From the NCBI RefSeq assembly GCF_900155575.1, contig NZ_LT706966.1, forward strand, positions 1,644,360-1,695,910: a stretch of 51,551 bases of DNA. The letters run 5' to 3'. Below are positions 9,573-19,289 of the stretch, one piece after another; positions within the stretch are counted from its first letter, which is position 1, and every line of letters begins with the position of its first letter. The DNA comes from Actinotignum timonense (GTDB lineage: Bacteria > Actinomycetota > Actinomycetes > Actinomycetales > Actinomycetaceae). The notes beneath the pieces were generated by a model. It searched no databases, was not told where the DNA came from, and worked only from the letters and a program-made list of their open reading frames with translations. The translations under genes were made by a program, and so were the position numbers.

Positions 9573-10430
9573 ATGACCCTTTCTGCTTTCTGGAGGAACC
9601 AGGTGCGCCTGGGCGCTGCCGCCCTGGCCGGATACGCCGCCGCGCGTGCCGCTGAGAAACTGCTTTCCCGGCGGTCCGCGTCCTCCTGGCAACGCACCGC
9701 GAAAGACGGGCGGAGCGTGAGTTTGCGGGAAGGCCCGGTCGCGGTGGCGGGTACCACCGCGGGCTGCGCGGCGGGGGCTCTGCTCTCCGGAGGAAGCTGC
9801 TCGGCCGGTCCGGTGATCGCGGCGCTTAGCGGAGGGCTGGCCGGATATATTGACGATTTTTACGAGAGTGCATTTTCGCGCACCTCCAAAGGGCTGCGCG
9901 GCCACCTCGGGGCACTCTCCCGGGGCCACCTCACCTCCGGGGCGCTGAAAATAGTGATCATCGGGGTGGGTGCTGCGCTAGCCGGAAAGCTACCTGCCGA
10001 TAGGGGACTGCCGTCCTCCAAGCGATTTGCGCTCCACGCCGAACGCACCATTCTTATTGCCGCCACCGCGAATCTTATTAATCTCCTCGACCTCGCGCCG
10101 GGCCGGGCCTGGAAAGGAACCCTCATCGCCGCGGCTCCCTTCTCCCTGGTCAGCTACCCGCCCGCGGGGCCCGTTGCCGCGGCTCTGGTAGGCACCGGCG
10201 CAGCCTGCCTGCCCGAGGATCTCGCCGGCACGGTCATGCTCGGAGATACCGGGGCAAATGCGCTGGGGGCGGCCCTGGGCTGGGCACTGGCCAGCCGCGG
10301 CCCGTGGGTGCGGCGCGGGGCGCTGGGCGCCGTCGTCGCCCTTAATATCGCGAGCGAAAAAATATCATTTTCGCGGGTCATCGCAACCCACCCGTGGCTG
10401 CGCGCCCTCGACCAGGCGGGCCGGGCATGA
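9573..10430 (+). CDS. MraY/WecA-type phospho-sugar transferase (polyprenyl-phosphate)
   Basis: A 285-residue polytopic membrane protein of the glycosyltransferase-4 (MraY/WecA/TagO) superfamily. The aspartate pair is GYIDDFYE (D94, D95). The NxxNxxD motif is NLINLLD (167-173) and the conserved GDTGAN is at 224-229. It is shorter than MraY (about 360 residues) and likely has fewer helices. Members transfer a sugar phosphate onto undecaprenyl phosphate; the sugar here is unknown. A TACCAT hexamer exactly six bases before the ATG suggests a leaderless transcript. It overlaps murJ by four bases. Confidence 0.82.
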   Translation: MTLSAFWRNQVRLGAAALAGYAAARAAEKLLSRRSASSWQRTAKDGRSVSLREGPVAVAGTTAGCAAGALLSGGSCSAGPVIAALSGGLAGYIDDFYESAFSRTSKGLRGHLGALSRGHLTSGALKIVIIGVGAALAGKLPADRGLPSSKRFALHAERTILIAATANLINLLDLAPGRAWKGTLIAAAPFSLVSYPPAGPVAAALVGTGAACLPEDLAGTVMLGDTGANALGAALGWALASRGPWVRRGALGAVVALNIASEKISFSRVIATHPWLRALDQAGRA

Positions 10431-12067
10431 AAAAAGTTCTCGGAACGGCACTCGGAGCAGCCGGAACCATAGCGATTCTCACCCTGCTCTCGCGTGCCAT
10501 GGGCTTCGTGCGCGCCTGGGTGCAAAACGGGGCGCTGGGGGACTCACTCGCCGGGGAATCGTACTCAACGGCGAATACAGTCCCGAATGTACTTTTCGAA
10601 ATCGCCGCCGGCGGGGCCCTGGCCGCCGCGGTTATCCCGCTGGTCTCCGGGTTCCTGGCGAAAGCCCTCGCCGCGGAAGTCTCCCGCACCGCATCCGCCC
10701 TGCTCACCTGGGTGCTCGCCATTGGAATTCCGGTGGCCGGACTGGTGACCCTGGGCGCCCACCCCATTATGGAGGTGCTCCTGGGGGCGGATTCGCCGGC
10801 CGCCAGCGTGGATTTCGCAGCCACGCTGCTGCGGATTTTCGCCTGGCAAATACCGCTCTACGGACTCTCGGTGGTGTGCACGGGGCTATTGCAGGCGCAT
10901 AAAAAATTCGTGCTTCCCGCCCTCGCCCCGCTGCTGTCCTCCGTCACCGTTATTATTACGTTCCTTATTTTCACGGAACTAGCCGCCGGTAACCAGCACG
11001 ATCCGGCCCGGATATCCCGCACCGCCCTCTACGTGTTGGCCTGGGGCACCACGGCCGGGGTGGCGGTTTTTTCGCTGCCCCAGCTCATCCCGGTGCTGCG
11101 GCGCATCACGTTACGGCCCACCTTCCGTTTCCCACCCGGGGTGGGGCGGCGGGCGCTACGGCTGAGCGGGGCCGGGCTGGCCGGCCTGCTCGCTCAGCAG
11201 ATTCAAATCATCGCGGTTATGCTTTTCGCCAATGCGCGCGGCGACGTGGGAACCTACCCGGTTTTCACGTTCGCGAACCAGCTCTATATGGTTCCCTACG
11301 CGGTGCTGGCCGTCCCCATTGCCACCGCGGTTTTCCCGCGCCTGGCGGAAGCGGCCGCGATTCCCGGGCGGCCGGGCCTGGCCCGTATTACCGCCCGTTC
11401 CTCTCGACTTGTTTTCGATATTGGCTTGCTGTGCGTGGCACTGCTGGTGGCGGTGGCAGAGCCCGCCCAGGCGCTGTTCGCGGTGGCGCGCCCGGTGGCC
11501 CATATGGATATTGCCATGCTGGCCATGGCCCCGGCCCTCCTCGGCTACGCCTTTATTTATCACGGCTCGCGGGTGCTTTACGCGGTGGAGGCGGCCCGCG
11601 CGGTCATTATCGTCAATTCGGCGGCATGGCTGAGCGTTGTGGTGGTGCTCATGGGCGCGGCCGGCCTGGGGGTGCGCGGACGCACCGAGGTGCTCATCAG
11701 TATTGGTGCGGCGATGTCCGTGGGCATGACGGTGGGCGGTATCGGCCATATCTTCGCGATCCGGCGCGCGGTGGGCCCCGGGGCGCTGCGCGGCGTGGGC
11801 TATTCCCTACGTATCGTGCTTCCGGCCGCGGTACTTGCGGGCGGAGCCGGATACGCCACCGGGCGCGGGATATTGCGCTGGTGGGGCGAAGGTGCCCTGG
11901 GTGCGCTGGGAGCAACCGGCGCGGCCGGGGCGCTCACCCTCGCCATCGGGGGAGTGGCGCTCTACCTGGTGGACCGGCGCGCGCTACGTTTGGCGCGTGA
12001 CGCAGAGGCGCCGTCGACCCAAGAAATGCCGGCCATTGCCGTGGCCCTCGACGAAGCGAATACATAA
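10427..12067 (+). CDS. murJ: MurJ/MviN family lipid II flippase
   Basis: A 546-residue polytopic membrane protein with about 14 helices, of the MOP/MviN family that flips lipid-linked peptidoglycan precursor. Diagnostic stretches are the N-terminal SRAMGFVRAW and NTVPNVLFEIAAGGALAAAVIP. The ATG overlaps the preceding gene (ATGA), and a longer upstream frame is rejected because MKKVLGT is a typical membrane start. Mycobacterial MviN has extra pseudokinase and extracytoplasmic domains; this protein lacks them. The coupling with the MraY-like gene suggests the two act on the same class of lipid-linked substrate. Confidence 0.9.
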   Translation: MKKVLGTALGAAGTIAILTLLSRAMGFVRAWVQNGALGDSLAGESYSTANTVPNVLFEIAAGGALAAAVIPLVSGFLAKALAAEVSRTASALLTWVLAIGIPVAGLVTLGAHPIMEVLLGADSPAASVDFAATLLRIFAWQIPLYGLSVVCTGLLQAHKKFVLPALAPLLSSVTVIITFLIFTELAAGNQHDPARISRTALYVLAWGTTAGVAVFSLPQLIPVLRRITLRPTFRFPPGVGRRALRLSGAGLAGLLAQQIQIIAVMLFANARGDVGTYPVFTFANQLYMVPYAVLAVPIATAVFPRLAEAAAIPGRPGLARITARSSRLVFDIGLLCVALLVAVAEPAQALFAVARPVAHMDIAMLAMAPALLGYAFIYHGSRVLYAVEAARAVIIVNSAAWLSVVVVLMGAAGLGVRGRTEVLISIGAAMSVGMTVGGIGHIFAIRRAVGPGALRGVGYSLRIVLPAAVLAGGAGYATGRGILRWWGEGALGALGATGAAGALTLAIGGVALYLVDRRALRLARDAEAPSTQEMPAIAVALDEANT

Positions 12068-12154
12068 CGGCCCGGCCGCAGCGCGCACGCACCCGCACGA
12101 ATGGACGCACGCGCCCGCCTGCACGCACCCGCCCCGCGAAGGAAAGGAAAGACA

Positions 12155-12745
12155 ATGAACCTCGAGCTCAGCGATGAGTACCGCCCCGAGCATATGCGGC
12201 GCCTGGAGCGGCGCAGCATACTCGAATCGCCTTTTATTAACGTCTACGAGGACACGGTGGAACTGCCCAGCGTGGGGGCGCGCATGGAGCGCTATTGGGT
12301 GGAGCACCGTGACGCGGTTGCGGTACTGGCGGTGCGGAATAGCGGCGACGGCGCAGCTGAAGAAGTGCTTCTTATCCGCCAGTATCGGATCCCGGTCTGC
12401 TCGCTCCTGTGGGAAATTCCAGCCGGCATTCTTGATATTGAGGGTGAGGATCCCGCGGATGCCGCCCGGCGTGAACTCCGCGAAGAAACGGATTATGAGG
12501 CCGGGAACTTGGAGTTCCTCACCAGCTTCTACACCTCGCCGGGTTTCACCAATGAACATATGACGGTGTATCTCACCCGCGATCCGGCCCCGGCGGCAAG
12601 TGCCTTCGCCCGCGAGGATGAAGAGGCGGAAATCGAGGCGCGGTGGGTGCCGCTCGCCCGGGTGCGCGAGGCGATACTGGTCGGGCGGCTCGGCAATCCG
12701 CAGCTGGTGGCCGCGGTACTCGCCTACCTGGCCCGCAGCGCTTAG
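12155..12745 (+). CDS. Nudix hydrolase, ADP-ribose pyrophosphatase type
   Basis: A 196-residue Nudix protein. The Nudix box reads GILDIEGEDPADAARRELREET, with one extra residue before the first Glu, as also seen in the Mycobacterium ADP-ribose pyrophosphatase (Rv1700). VLLIRQYRIP and WEIPAG before it are typical of ADP-ribose/GDP-mannose hydrolases. ATG 12155 is set by AAGGAAAGGA just upstream; an upstream in-frame start at 12101 lies in repetitive GC-rich spacer. The likely role is removal of free ADP-ribose. Confidence 0.9.
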   Translation: MNLELSDEYRPEHMRRLERRSILESPFINVYEDTVELPSVGARMERYWVEHRDAVAVLAVRNSGDGAAEEVLLIRQYRIPVCSLLWEIPAGILDIEGEDPADAARRELREETDYEAGNLEFLTSFYTSPGFTNEHMTVYLTRDPAPAASAFAREDEEAEIEARWVPLARVREAILVGRLGNPQLVAAVLAYLARSA

Positions 12746-13003
12746 CCACGGGCGTAACCCGCGCGCACGGCGGGCCGGCACCGGCAAGCTCGCGCCTTTT
12801 CGCGTCCGGTTAGGCTGTCCAAACTAGATTACGCAACGCCCGTGTTGTTTAATTGGATGGCGAGGTCCTAGATATGGCAGGCCGGCACGTGATAAAGCAG
12901 CGGTGAGCGATGCGGGGGAGCCTCAGGCTACGGCCCAGGGTTCCGAGCAGCGCTCACGGATGCTCGGTGAAGGTGTAGAACAGTGGAAGGGGTGGTGATC
13001 CAG

Positions 13004-13693
13004 ATGGCAGCGGAAGAAAGCGCAGGGATCCGCCCCCGGGAAGAAACAACCCGCGAAGGAATTCTGCGCCTCATTATGGAACGCGGGCCCATTAGTGCCG
13101 CGGAACTGGCCCAGCTGGCTATTCTCACTCCGGCCGGGGTGCGCCGGCATTTAGTGGCGCTCGAAGATGCCGGTGCGATCACCGAATGCGAGAAACCCGG
13201 GCAGCGCGAGGCACGAGCCGGGCGCCCGGCCCGCTATTACGTGGCGACCGATACCGGGCAGAACGCCGGGGCAACCTCGTATCACACCATGGCGAATGCA
13301 GCCCTTGATTTTCTGCGTGAAAATCTGGGGGAGGCCGGGGTGGAGGAATTTGCGCGCCGGAGGGAACGTTCCCTGGTGGCGCGTTACCGCGATGCGCTCG
13401 GGGATACCGAAAATCCCGCGGAGCGGCTGCGCCGCCTGGCGCGCGCCCTCACCCAAGATGGCTACGCCGCGTCGGTTCGCGATGTTCCGGGCACGCAGGA
13501 TGGGCCGCGCCAGATGATCCAGTTGTGCCAGGGGCGCTGCCCCCTGCGCGACGTCGCCACACACCATCACTTTTTATGCGCGGCGGAAACCCGCGCTTTT
13601 CACGAACTACTCGGGGTTCCCGTGCAACGCCTGGCAACCATTGCATCCGGGAGCCACGTGTGCACGGTGACGCTGCACGCTAACAGCGTTTAA
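13004..13693 (+). CDS. sufR: SufR, iron-sulfur regulator of the suf operon
   Basis: A 229-residue DeoR/ArsR-like regulator. The N-terminal winged helix (about 14-65) is TTREGILRLIMERGPISAAE followed by TPAGVRRHLVALEDAGAI. Four cysteines in the C-terminal half (C175, C179, C192, C220) are suited to ligate an iron-sulfur cluster. It is first in the suf operon, as Rv1460 is in Mycobacterium, where it represses the operon. ATG 13004 is favoured over GTG 12983: TAGAAC (12976-12981) as -10 gives a leader of about 18 nt containing AAGGGG. Confidence 0.92.
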   Translation: MAAEESAGIRPREETTREGILRLIMERGPISAAELAQLAILTPAGVRRHLVALEDAGAITECEKPGQREARAGRPARYYVATDTGQNAGATSYHTMANAALDFLRENLGEAGVEEFARRRERSLVARYRDALGDTENPAERLRRLARALTQDGYAASVRDVPGTQDGPRQMIQLCQGRCPLRDVATHHHFLCAAETRAFHELLGVPVQRLATIASGSHVCTVTLHANSV

Positions 13694-13708
13694 ATCGGGA
13701 GGAAACAC

Positions 13709-15160
13709 ATGGCACAAACACGGCACGAGGCAGCAATTGCGGAGGCCGTGGCGCAGCAGGAACACGTGATCGCGAACCTGTCCGGCGCCTATGAATTTGG
13801 GTGGCACGATACCGATACCGCCGGGGCGCACGCGCGCCGCGGTCTGGATGAGGGCGTGGTGCGCGCGATTAGCGCGGCGAAAAAAGAACCGGAATGGATG
13901 CTTAAGCGGCGCCTGCGTGCCCTGCGCCTCTTCGAGAAACGCCCCATGCCCACCTGGGGGGCTGATCTTTCCGGGATCAACTTCGATGACTTCAAGTACT
14001 TTGTGCGGGCAACCGACCGCCAGGTCACCGATTGGAATGACCTCCCCCCGGAAATCAAAAACACCTACGACCGGCTCGGCATCCCGGAAGCGGAAAAAGA
14101 ACGCCTGGTGGCCGGGGTGGCTGCACAGTACGAATCCGAGGTGGTGTACAACTCGATTCGTGCGGACCTGGAAGAACAGGGCGTTATTTTCGTGGATACT
14201 GATACCGCACTGCGCGAGCACGAGGATCTGGTGCGCGAATACTTCGGCACCGTGATCCCGGCCGGGGATAATAAATTTGCCTCCCTCAATACCGCGGTGT
14301 GGTCGGGTGGTTCCTTCATTTACGTGCCGAAGAACGTGCACGTGGATATTCCCTTGCAGGCGTACTTCCGTATCAATACCCAGGCGATGGGCCAGTTCGA
14401 ACGCACCCTCATTATTTGCGACGAGGGTTCCTACGTGCATTACGTAGAAGGCTGCACCGCCCCGATCTACTCCGAGGATTCCCTCCACGCCGCCATCGTG
14501 GAAATCATCGTGAAGAAGAATGCCCACTGCCGCTACACCACCATCCAGAACTGGTCTAATAACGTGCTCAACCTCGTGACCCAGCGTGCCACCGTGGCCG
14601 AAGGAGCCACGATGGAATGGGTGGATGGCAATATTGGCTCGCGCCTCAATATGAAGTACCCGGCCTGCGTGCTCCTGGGCGAACACGCCCACGGGGAAGC
14701 GCTCTCCGCTGCCTTCTCCGGCCCGGGCCAGCATCAGGATACCGGCGCGAAAATGCAGCACCTGGCCCCGAATACCACCTCCTCGATTGTGTCGAAGTCA
14801 ATTTCGCGCGGGGGTGGGCGCTCCTCCTACCGCGGCCTCGTGCAGGTCTCGGAAGATGCCCGCGGCTCAAAATCCAATGTGGTCTGCGATGCGCTCCTCG
14901 TTGATGATATTTCCCGCACCGATACCTACCCCTACGTGGATGTGCGCACGGACGATGTAGAAATGGGGCACGAAGCCACCGTGACGAAGGTGAGCGAAGA
15001 ACAGCTCTTCTACCTCATGCAACGCGGCCTGTCCGAACAAGAAGCCATGGGGATGATCGTGCGCGGCTTCGTGGAGCCCATCGCCCGCGAACTGCCGATG
15101 GAATACGCACTTGAACTCAATCGTCTTATTGATCTGCAAATGGAAGGGAGTGTGGGCTAA
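13709..15160 (+). CDS. sufB: Fe-S cluster assembly scaffold subunit SufB
   Basis: A 483-residue SufB, the scaffold of the SufBCD complex. Beta-helix core motifs include [20 protein letters not shown] and [14 protein letters not shown], with the conserved EGCTAP cysteine, and the C-terminus has [26 protein letters not shown]. The ATG is preceded by GGGAGGAAAC. No intein is present, unlike Mycobacterium tuberculosis SufB. The next gene overlaps it by one base. Confidence 0.96.
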   Translation: MAQTRHEAAIAEAVAQQEHVIANLSGAYEFGWHDTDTAGAHARRGLDEGVVRAISAAKKEPEWMLKRRLRALRLFEKRPMPTWGADLSGINFDDFKYFVRATDRQVTDWNDLPPEIKNTYDRLGIPEAEKERLVAGVAAQYESEVVYNSIRADLEEQGVIFVDTDTALREHEDLVREYFGTVIPAGDNKFASLNTAVWSGGSFIYVPKNVHVDIPLQAYFRINTQAMGQFERTLIICDEGSYVHYVEGCTAPIYSEDSLHAAIVEIIVKKNAHCRYTTIQNWSNNVLNLVTQRATVAEGATMEWVDGNIGSRLNMKYPACVLLGEHAHGEALSAAFSGPGQHQDTGAKMQHLAPNTTSSIVSKSISRGGGRSSYRGLVQVSEDARGSKSNVVCDALLVDDISRTDTYPYVDVRTDDVEMGHEATVTKVSEEQLFYLMQRGLSEQEAMGMIVRGFVEPIARELPMEYALELNRLIDLQMEGSVG

Positions 15161-16341
15161 TGGTCAGTACTGATCATTCCCAGGCGGTGCTGGCAGACGA
15201 AGGATTCCATACCGCGCACGCCGACCGCTCGGACCGTTTCGCCTCCTTCAACCCGGAGGAGTTCCCGATTCCGCGCGGAACCGGGGAGGAAGAAGACTGG
15301 CGTTTCACGCCGATGGACCGGGTTGCCCCGTTCATTCATAACGTGGAGGGCGTGCGCGATGCCACCGTGACGGCCACCGTGGTAGGTGGGGCACGCGTGG
15401 AAGAAGTGGACCGCAGCGATCCGCGCCTGGGCACGGTAGGGAAACCAGATGACCGCGCGGCAGCCCTCGCCTGGTCGGCTTTCCAGCGTGCGCATATCGT
15501 GACTCTCGACGGAAGCGAGCACGCGGACGTCGTCGCCATGATCACCGGGGAAGGCACACTGAGCGTTGCTCACACCCTTATCACCGCGGCCCCGGAGGCT
15601 AGTGGCACCGTGGTGCTTGAGCACACCGGCAGCGGCGACCTCACGGAAACCGTGGAAATTGAGGTGGGGGCGCACGCGGATCTCACCGTTGTGTCCGTGC
15701 AGGAACAAGAACGCTGCGCCTCCCAGCATTCCGCCCAGCGCATCCGGGTAGGTGAAGGCGCGAAATTCCGGCATATCGTGGTGACCATCGGCGGGGATCT
15801 TATCCGCATGACCACCGCGTGTGAGCTGGAAGGGGAGCGTTCCGATACCGAACTGCTGGGCGCTTATATCACCGAAAGCCACCAGCATCACGAACACCGG
15901 ATTTTCGTGGATCACGTGGCCCCGCATTGCAAATCGCGAGCCACCTACAAGGGCGCGCTCCAGGGCGATGAGGCGCATTCGGTGTGGATCGGGGATGTGC
16001 TGATTCGGGCTCAGGCCGCCCAGACCGATACGTATGAACTCAACCGCAACCTGGTGCTTACCGAGGGAGCGAAGGCCGATTCGGTGCCCAATCTGGAGAT
16101 TCTCACCGGGGATATTGCCGGGGCCGGGCACGCCTCAGCCACCGGGCGTTTTGATGATGAGCAGCTCTTCTACCTCATGGCCCGCGGCATCCCCGCGGAT
16201 GTGGCGCGCCGCCTGGTGGTGCGCGGTTTCTTCGCGGAATTGGTGGAACAGATCGAAGTGGATTCGGTGCGCACCAAGCTCATGGACGCTATCGAACGCG
16301 AACTCGATTTGGCCGACGCCGGAAGCGGGGAGGAGGCATGA
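15160..16341 (+). CDS. sufD: Fe-S cluster assembly protein SufD
   Basis: A 393-residue SufD, partner of SufB and SufC. N-terminal EDWRFTPMDRV is typical. The beta-helix region ends in DEQLFYLMARGIPADVARRLVVRGFF, the shared SufB/SufD C-terminal motif. Translation is coupled to sufB through TAATG. The 4-base overlap with the Rieske gene (ATGA) shows a tightly packed operon. Confidence 0.95.
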   Translation: MVSTDHSQAVLADEGFHTAHADRSDRFASFNPEEFPIPRGTGEEEDWRFTPMDRVAPFIHNVEGVRDATVTATVVGGARVEEVDRSDPRLGTVGKPDDRAAALAWSAFQRAHIVTLDGSEHADVVAMITGEGTLSVAHTLITAAPEASGTVVLEHTGSGDLTETVEIEVGAHADLTVVSVQEQERCASQHSAQRIRVGEGAKFRHIVVTIGGDLIRMTTACELEGERSDTELLGAYITESHQHHEHRIFVDHVAPHCKSRATYKGALQGDEAHSVWIGDVLIRAQAAQTDTYELNRNLVLTEGAKADSVPNLEILTGDIAGAGHASATGRFDDEQLFYLMARGIPADVARRLVVRGFFAELVEQIEVDSVRTKLMDAIERELDLADAGSGEEA

Positions 16342-16685
16342 GCTGGCAGCAGGTGTGTACCACCGCGGATCTCGAGCCGGAAAGCGCCCTGAGTGTGGAA
16401 GTCCGCGCTGCTAGCGGCGCCGTCGTACCCGTATGTATCGCACGCGACTGCCACGGAACCTGGCACGCCGTGGGCGATATCTGCACCCATGAAGACGTTA
16501 ACCTCAGCGACGGCGAAGTTTTTGATACCACAATCGAATGCCCCAAACACGGGGCGGAATTCGACCTGTGTTCCGGGCGTGCCCTCACGCTCCCGGCGGT
16601 CACACCCGTGCCCGTCTACCCCTTGACCTGCGATAATGACGGCCGCGTTTTTATTGACGTGGACACAACACCTGAGGAGAAGTAA
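16338..16685 (+). CDS. Rieske 2Fe-2S ferredoxin of the suf operon
   Basis: A 115-residue Rieske-type ferredoxin. The two cluster-binding loops are CTH (C49, H51) and CPKH (C68, H71), giving the Cys2His2 pattern. It is often annotated as a non-heme iron oxygenase ferredoxin subunit, but its place between sufD and sufC suggests electron supply to cluster assembly. GGGGAGGAGG precedes the ATG. Confidence 0.93.
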   Translation: MSWQQVCTTADLEPESALSVEVRAASGAVVPVCIARDCHGTWHAVGDICTHEDVNLSDGEVFDTTIECPKHGAEFDLCSGRALTLPAVTPVPVYPLTCDNDGRVFIDVDTTPEEK

Positions 16686-17446
16686 TGGCTACTCTCGATA
16701 TTATTGATCTGCACGCCTCGGTCATCACCCCCGAAGGCCCCAAACCGATTCTGCACGGCGTCAATTTGCATATTGGCGATAATGAAATCCACGCGATTAT
16801 GGGCCCGAACGGCTCGGGTAAATCGACCACGGCCTACGCGCTGGCCGGGCATCCCTCCTATGAGATCACTTCCGGGCAGGTGCTCCTCGACGGTGTGGAT
16901 ATTACCGATATGACCGCCGATGAACGCGCCCGCGAGGGGCTTTTCCTCGCCATGCAGTACCCGGTGGAAGTGCCCGGCGTTTCCGTCTCGAATTTCTTGC
17001 GCACCGCGAAAACCGCGATTGACGGGGAAGCTCCCAAGCTGCGCGAATGGTCCCAGGCGCTACGCAAAGTCACGGAAAAACTGCGGGTGGATGCCGATTT
17101 TATTAAGCGTGATCTCAACGTGGGCTTCTCCGGTGGTGAAAAGAAACGCACCGAAGTGCTCCAGATGGAATTGCTGGAACCCAAGATCGCCGTGCTGGAT
17201 GAAACGGATTCCGGGCTGGACGTGGACGCGCTGCGCGTGGTCTCCGAAGGCATCGTGGACGTGCATGAACGCACCGGTAATTCGCTGCTGCTCATCACCC
17301 ACTACAACCGGATTTTGCAGTACGTCAAACCCGATTACGTCCACGTTTTTGCCGGCGGCAAGATTGTGCGCACCGGCGGGCCGGATCTGGCCAGCGAACT
17401 GGAAGCCTCCGGGTACGACAGCTACATCGAAGCGGAGGCGAAGTAG
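16685..17446 (+). CDS. sufC: Fe-S assembly ATPase SufC
   Basis: A 253-residue ABC-type ATPase. Walker A is GPNGSGKST (40-48), the signature is FSGGEKKR, Walker B is IAVLDETDSGLDVDAL and the switch histidine is in LLITHYNRI. SufC drives conformational change in SufBD. The start overlaps the Rieske stop (TAATG) with GAGGAG upstream. Confidence 0.97.
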   Translation: MATLDIIDLHASVITPEGPKPILHGVNLHIGDNEIHAIMGPNGSGKSTTAYALAGHPSYEITSGQVLLDGVDITDMTADERAREGLFLAMQYPVEVPGVSVSNFLRTAKTAIDGEAPKLREWSQALRKVTEKLRVDADFIKRDLNVGFSGGEKKRTEVLQMELLEPKIAVLDETDSGLDVDALRVVSEGIVDVHERTGNSLLLITHYNRILQYVKPDYVHVFAGGKIVRTGGPDLASELEASGYDSYIEAEAK

Positions 17447-18718
17447 GTGAACGCCGTGCGCCCGCTGGTGGCGCGGGAAGATTTCCCGATTCTGGCCCGG
17501 CCGATGCGCGGGGATCAGGCCCTCGTGTACCTAGATTCCGGGGCGACGGCGCAGCGCCCGCGCGCCGTTCTGGACGCGATGGTGGATTTTGATACGCGCT
17601 CCAACGGGGCGGTCAAGCGCGGGAGCCACCTGCTCGCGGAGGAATCCACCGTGGCCTACGAAGAGGCCCGCGCGAAAGTGGCGGCTTTCATCGGGGCGGC
17701 GCCCCAGGAAATTGTATGGACCAGCGGGAGCACTCAGTCCCTCAACCTCCTCGCCTACGCGATCTCGAATGCCACGGCGGGGCGCGGCTGGGGGAACGCG
17801 GATCGTTTCCTGCTGCGCGCCGGCGACGATATCGTGGTGACCCGCGCCGAGCATCATGCGAATCTGCTGCCCTGGCAGGAATTATGCGAACGCACCGGGG
17901 CCCGCCTCACGTGGCTTGATCTGGATGGTGAGGGCCGGATTGACCCGGCCACCCTCGCGGTCATCGGGCGGCGCACCCGCATCGTTGCTTTCACACATGT
18001 CTCGAATGTGACCGGGGCGGTTTCCCCGGTGGCGCAGATCGTGGAGGCGGCCCACGCGGTGGGTGCTTTTACGGTTCTCGATGCCTGCCAATCCGTGCCG
18101 CATCTGCCCGTGAACGTGCGGGAACTTGATGTAGATTTCGCGGCTTTTTCGGGCCATAAAATGTACGGGCCCACCGGGTTGGGGGTGCTGTACGGGCGCG
18201 AAGAACTCCTCGCGGACCTGCCGCCCTACCAATTCGGCGGCTCGATGATTGAACGGGTCACGATGGAAAAAACGCGTTACGCGCGCCCGCCGGCCCGTTT
18301 CGAGGCGGGAAGCCAGCCGGTTACCCAGATCGTCGGGCTCGCACGGGCGGTGGATTACCTCAGCGCCATCGGCATGGAGAACGTGGCGCGCTACGAAGAT
18401 GAGCTGACTGCCCAGCTGCTTGCCGGGCTCGGGCAGATCCCGGGGATCCGGGTGCTCGGCCCGCGCGAGGGCGCCGGACGTACCGGGATCGCGGCTTTTA
18501 CCGTGGACGGTGTGCACCCGCATGACGTGGGGCAATTCTTGGATGCGCGCGGTATTGCGGTGCGGGTGGGCCACCATTGCGCCCAGCCGATTCACGACTT
18601 CTTCGGGGTGCCGGCCTCGGTGCGCGCCTCCGTGGGGATCTACACAACAAGCTCGGATATTGACGCGTTTCTTGATGCGTTGAGCCAGGTCCGCGGCTAT
18701 TTCTGGGTGGAAGGATAA
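17447..18718 (+). CDS. sufS: Cysteine desulfurase SufS
   Basis: A 423-residue class V aminotransferase-fold enzyme that takes sulfur from cysteine as a persulfide. The PLP-binding lysine is K238 in FSGHKMYGPTG. The persulfide cysteine is C378 in RVGHHCAQP, and RAEHHANLLPW carries the PLP-stacking histidine. The start is GTG 17447, directly abutting the sufC stop, with GGAGG ten bases upstream. It is of the group II type that works with SufU. Confidence 0.96.
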   Translation: MNAVRPLVAREDFPILARPMRGDQALVYLDSGATAQRPRAVLDAMVDFDTRSNGAVKRGSHLLAEESTVAYEEARAKVAAFIGAAPQEIVWTSGSTQSLNLLAYAISNATAGRGWGNADRFLLRAGDDIVVTRAEHHANLLPWQELCERTGARLTWLDLDGEGRIDPATLAVIGRRTRIVAFTHVSNVTGAVSPVAQIVEAAHAVGAFTVLDACQSVPHLPVNVRELDVDFAAFSGHKMYGPTGLGVLYGREELLADLPPYQFGGSMIERVTMEKTRYARPPARFEAGSQPVTQIVGLARAVDYLSAIGMENVARYEDELTAQLLAGLGQIPGIRVLGPREGAGRTGIAAFTVDGVHPHDVGQFLDARGIAVRVGHHCAQPIHDFFGVPASVRASVGIYTTSSDIDAFLDALSQVRGYFWVEG

Positions 18719-18722
18719 AAAG

Positions 18723-19289
18723 TTGAGCGAACTTGATGAGCTCTACCAGCAGATTATTCTCGATGCGGCGCGCGAACGCCACGGTGAAGGTGAGCTGGCG
18801 CCGGTGGCGGCTGGCGCCGTCGTGCCGCAAGGGGAGTCCACCCAGGTCAATCCCATGTGCGGGGACGAGGTGACCCTCGAGGTGCGCCTCTCCCCGGATG
18901 GAGAGAAGATCGCCGAACTCGCCTGGCAGGGGCAGGGCTGTTCCATTTCCCAGGCCTCAATTTCCATTATGAATGACCTGGTGGCCGGGCATTCCATCGA
19001 GAACCTCACCACCCTCTACGGTTATTTCCGCGAGATGATGGACAGCCGCGGGGCGGAACTTTCAGATACCGCCGCGGACGCCCTGGAAGACGCCGCCGCT
19101 TTCCACGGGGTAGCCCGCTTCCCCATGCGCATTAAATGCGCGCTACTCGGCTGGATGGCAGTCCGCGAAGCAACCGACGAAGCCCTCCACCGCCTCAACA
19201 TACCCGGCACGCCCGCGAGCACTTCAGCAGAAGCTACGAATCCCGCGGGAGCTACGCCGCCCCTAATGAAGGAGACCCCGGAACAATGA
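18723..19289 (+). CDS. sufU: SufU, zinc-dependent sulfur acceptor for SufS
   Basis: A 188-residue SufU-type protein. Ligand residues are C46 and D48 (NPMCGDEV), C73 (GQGCSIS) and C139 (RIKCALLGW), matching the Zn site of the SufS partner. Start is TTG 18723 with GGAAGG upstream. The C-terminal 35 residues are a low-complexity Ala/Thr/Pro tail longer than in most homologues. It overlaps sufT by four bases. Confidence 0.93.
   Translation: MSELDELYQQIILDAARERHGEGELAPVAAGAVVPQGESTQVNPMCGDEVTLEVRLSPDGEKIAELAWQGQGCSISQASISIMNDLVAGHSIENLTTLYGYFREMMDSRGAELSDTAADALEDAAAFHGVARFPMRIKCALLGWMAVREATDEALHRLNIPGTPASTSAEATNPAGATPPLMKETPEQ

Noticed and set aside
12818-12857. Possible SufR operator (CAAC/GTTG and TCCAA/TTGGA pairs) upstream of sufR
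   Set aside because: The two pairs have different centres and short arms, so I could not support a specific operator.
13607-14761. A 384-residue minus-strand open frame across sufB
   Set aside because: sufB is unambiguous and in operon phase; the antisense frame has no recognisable content.
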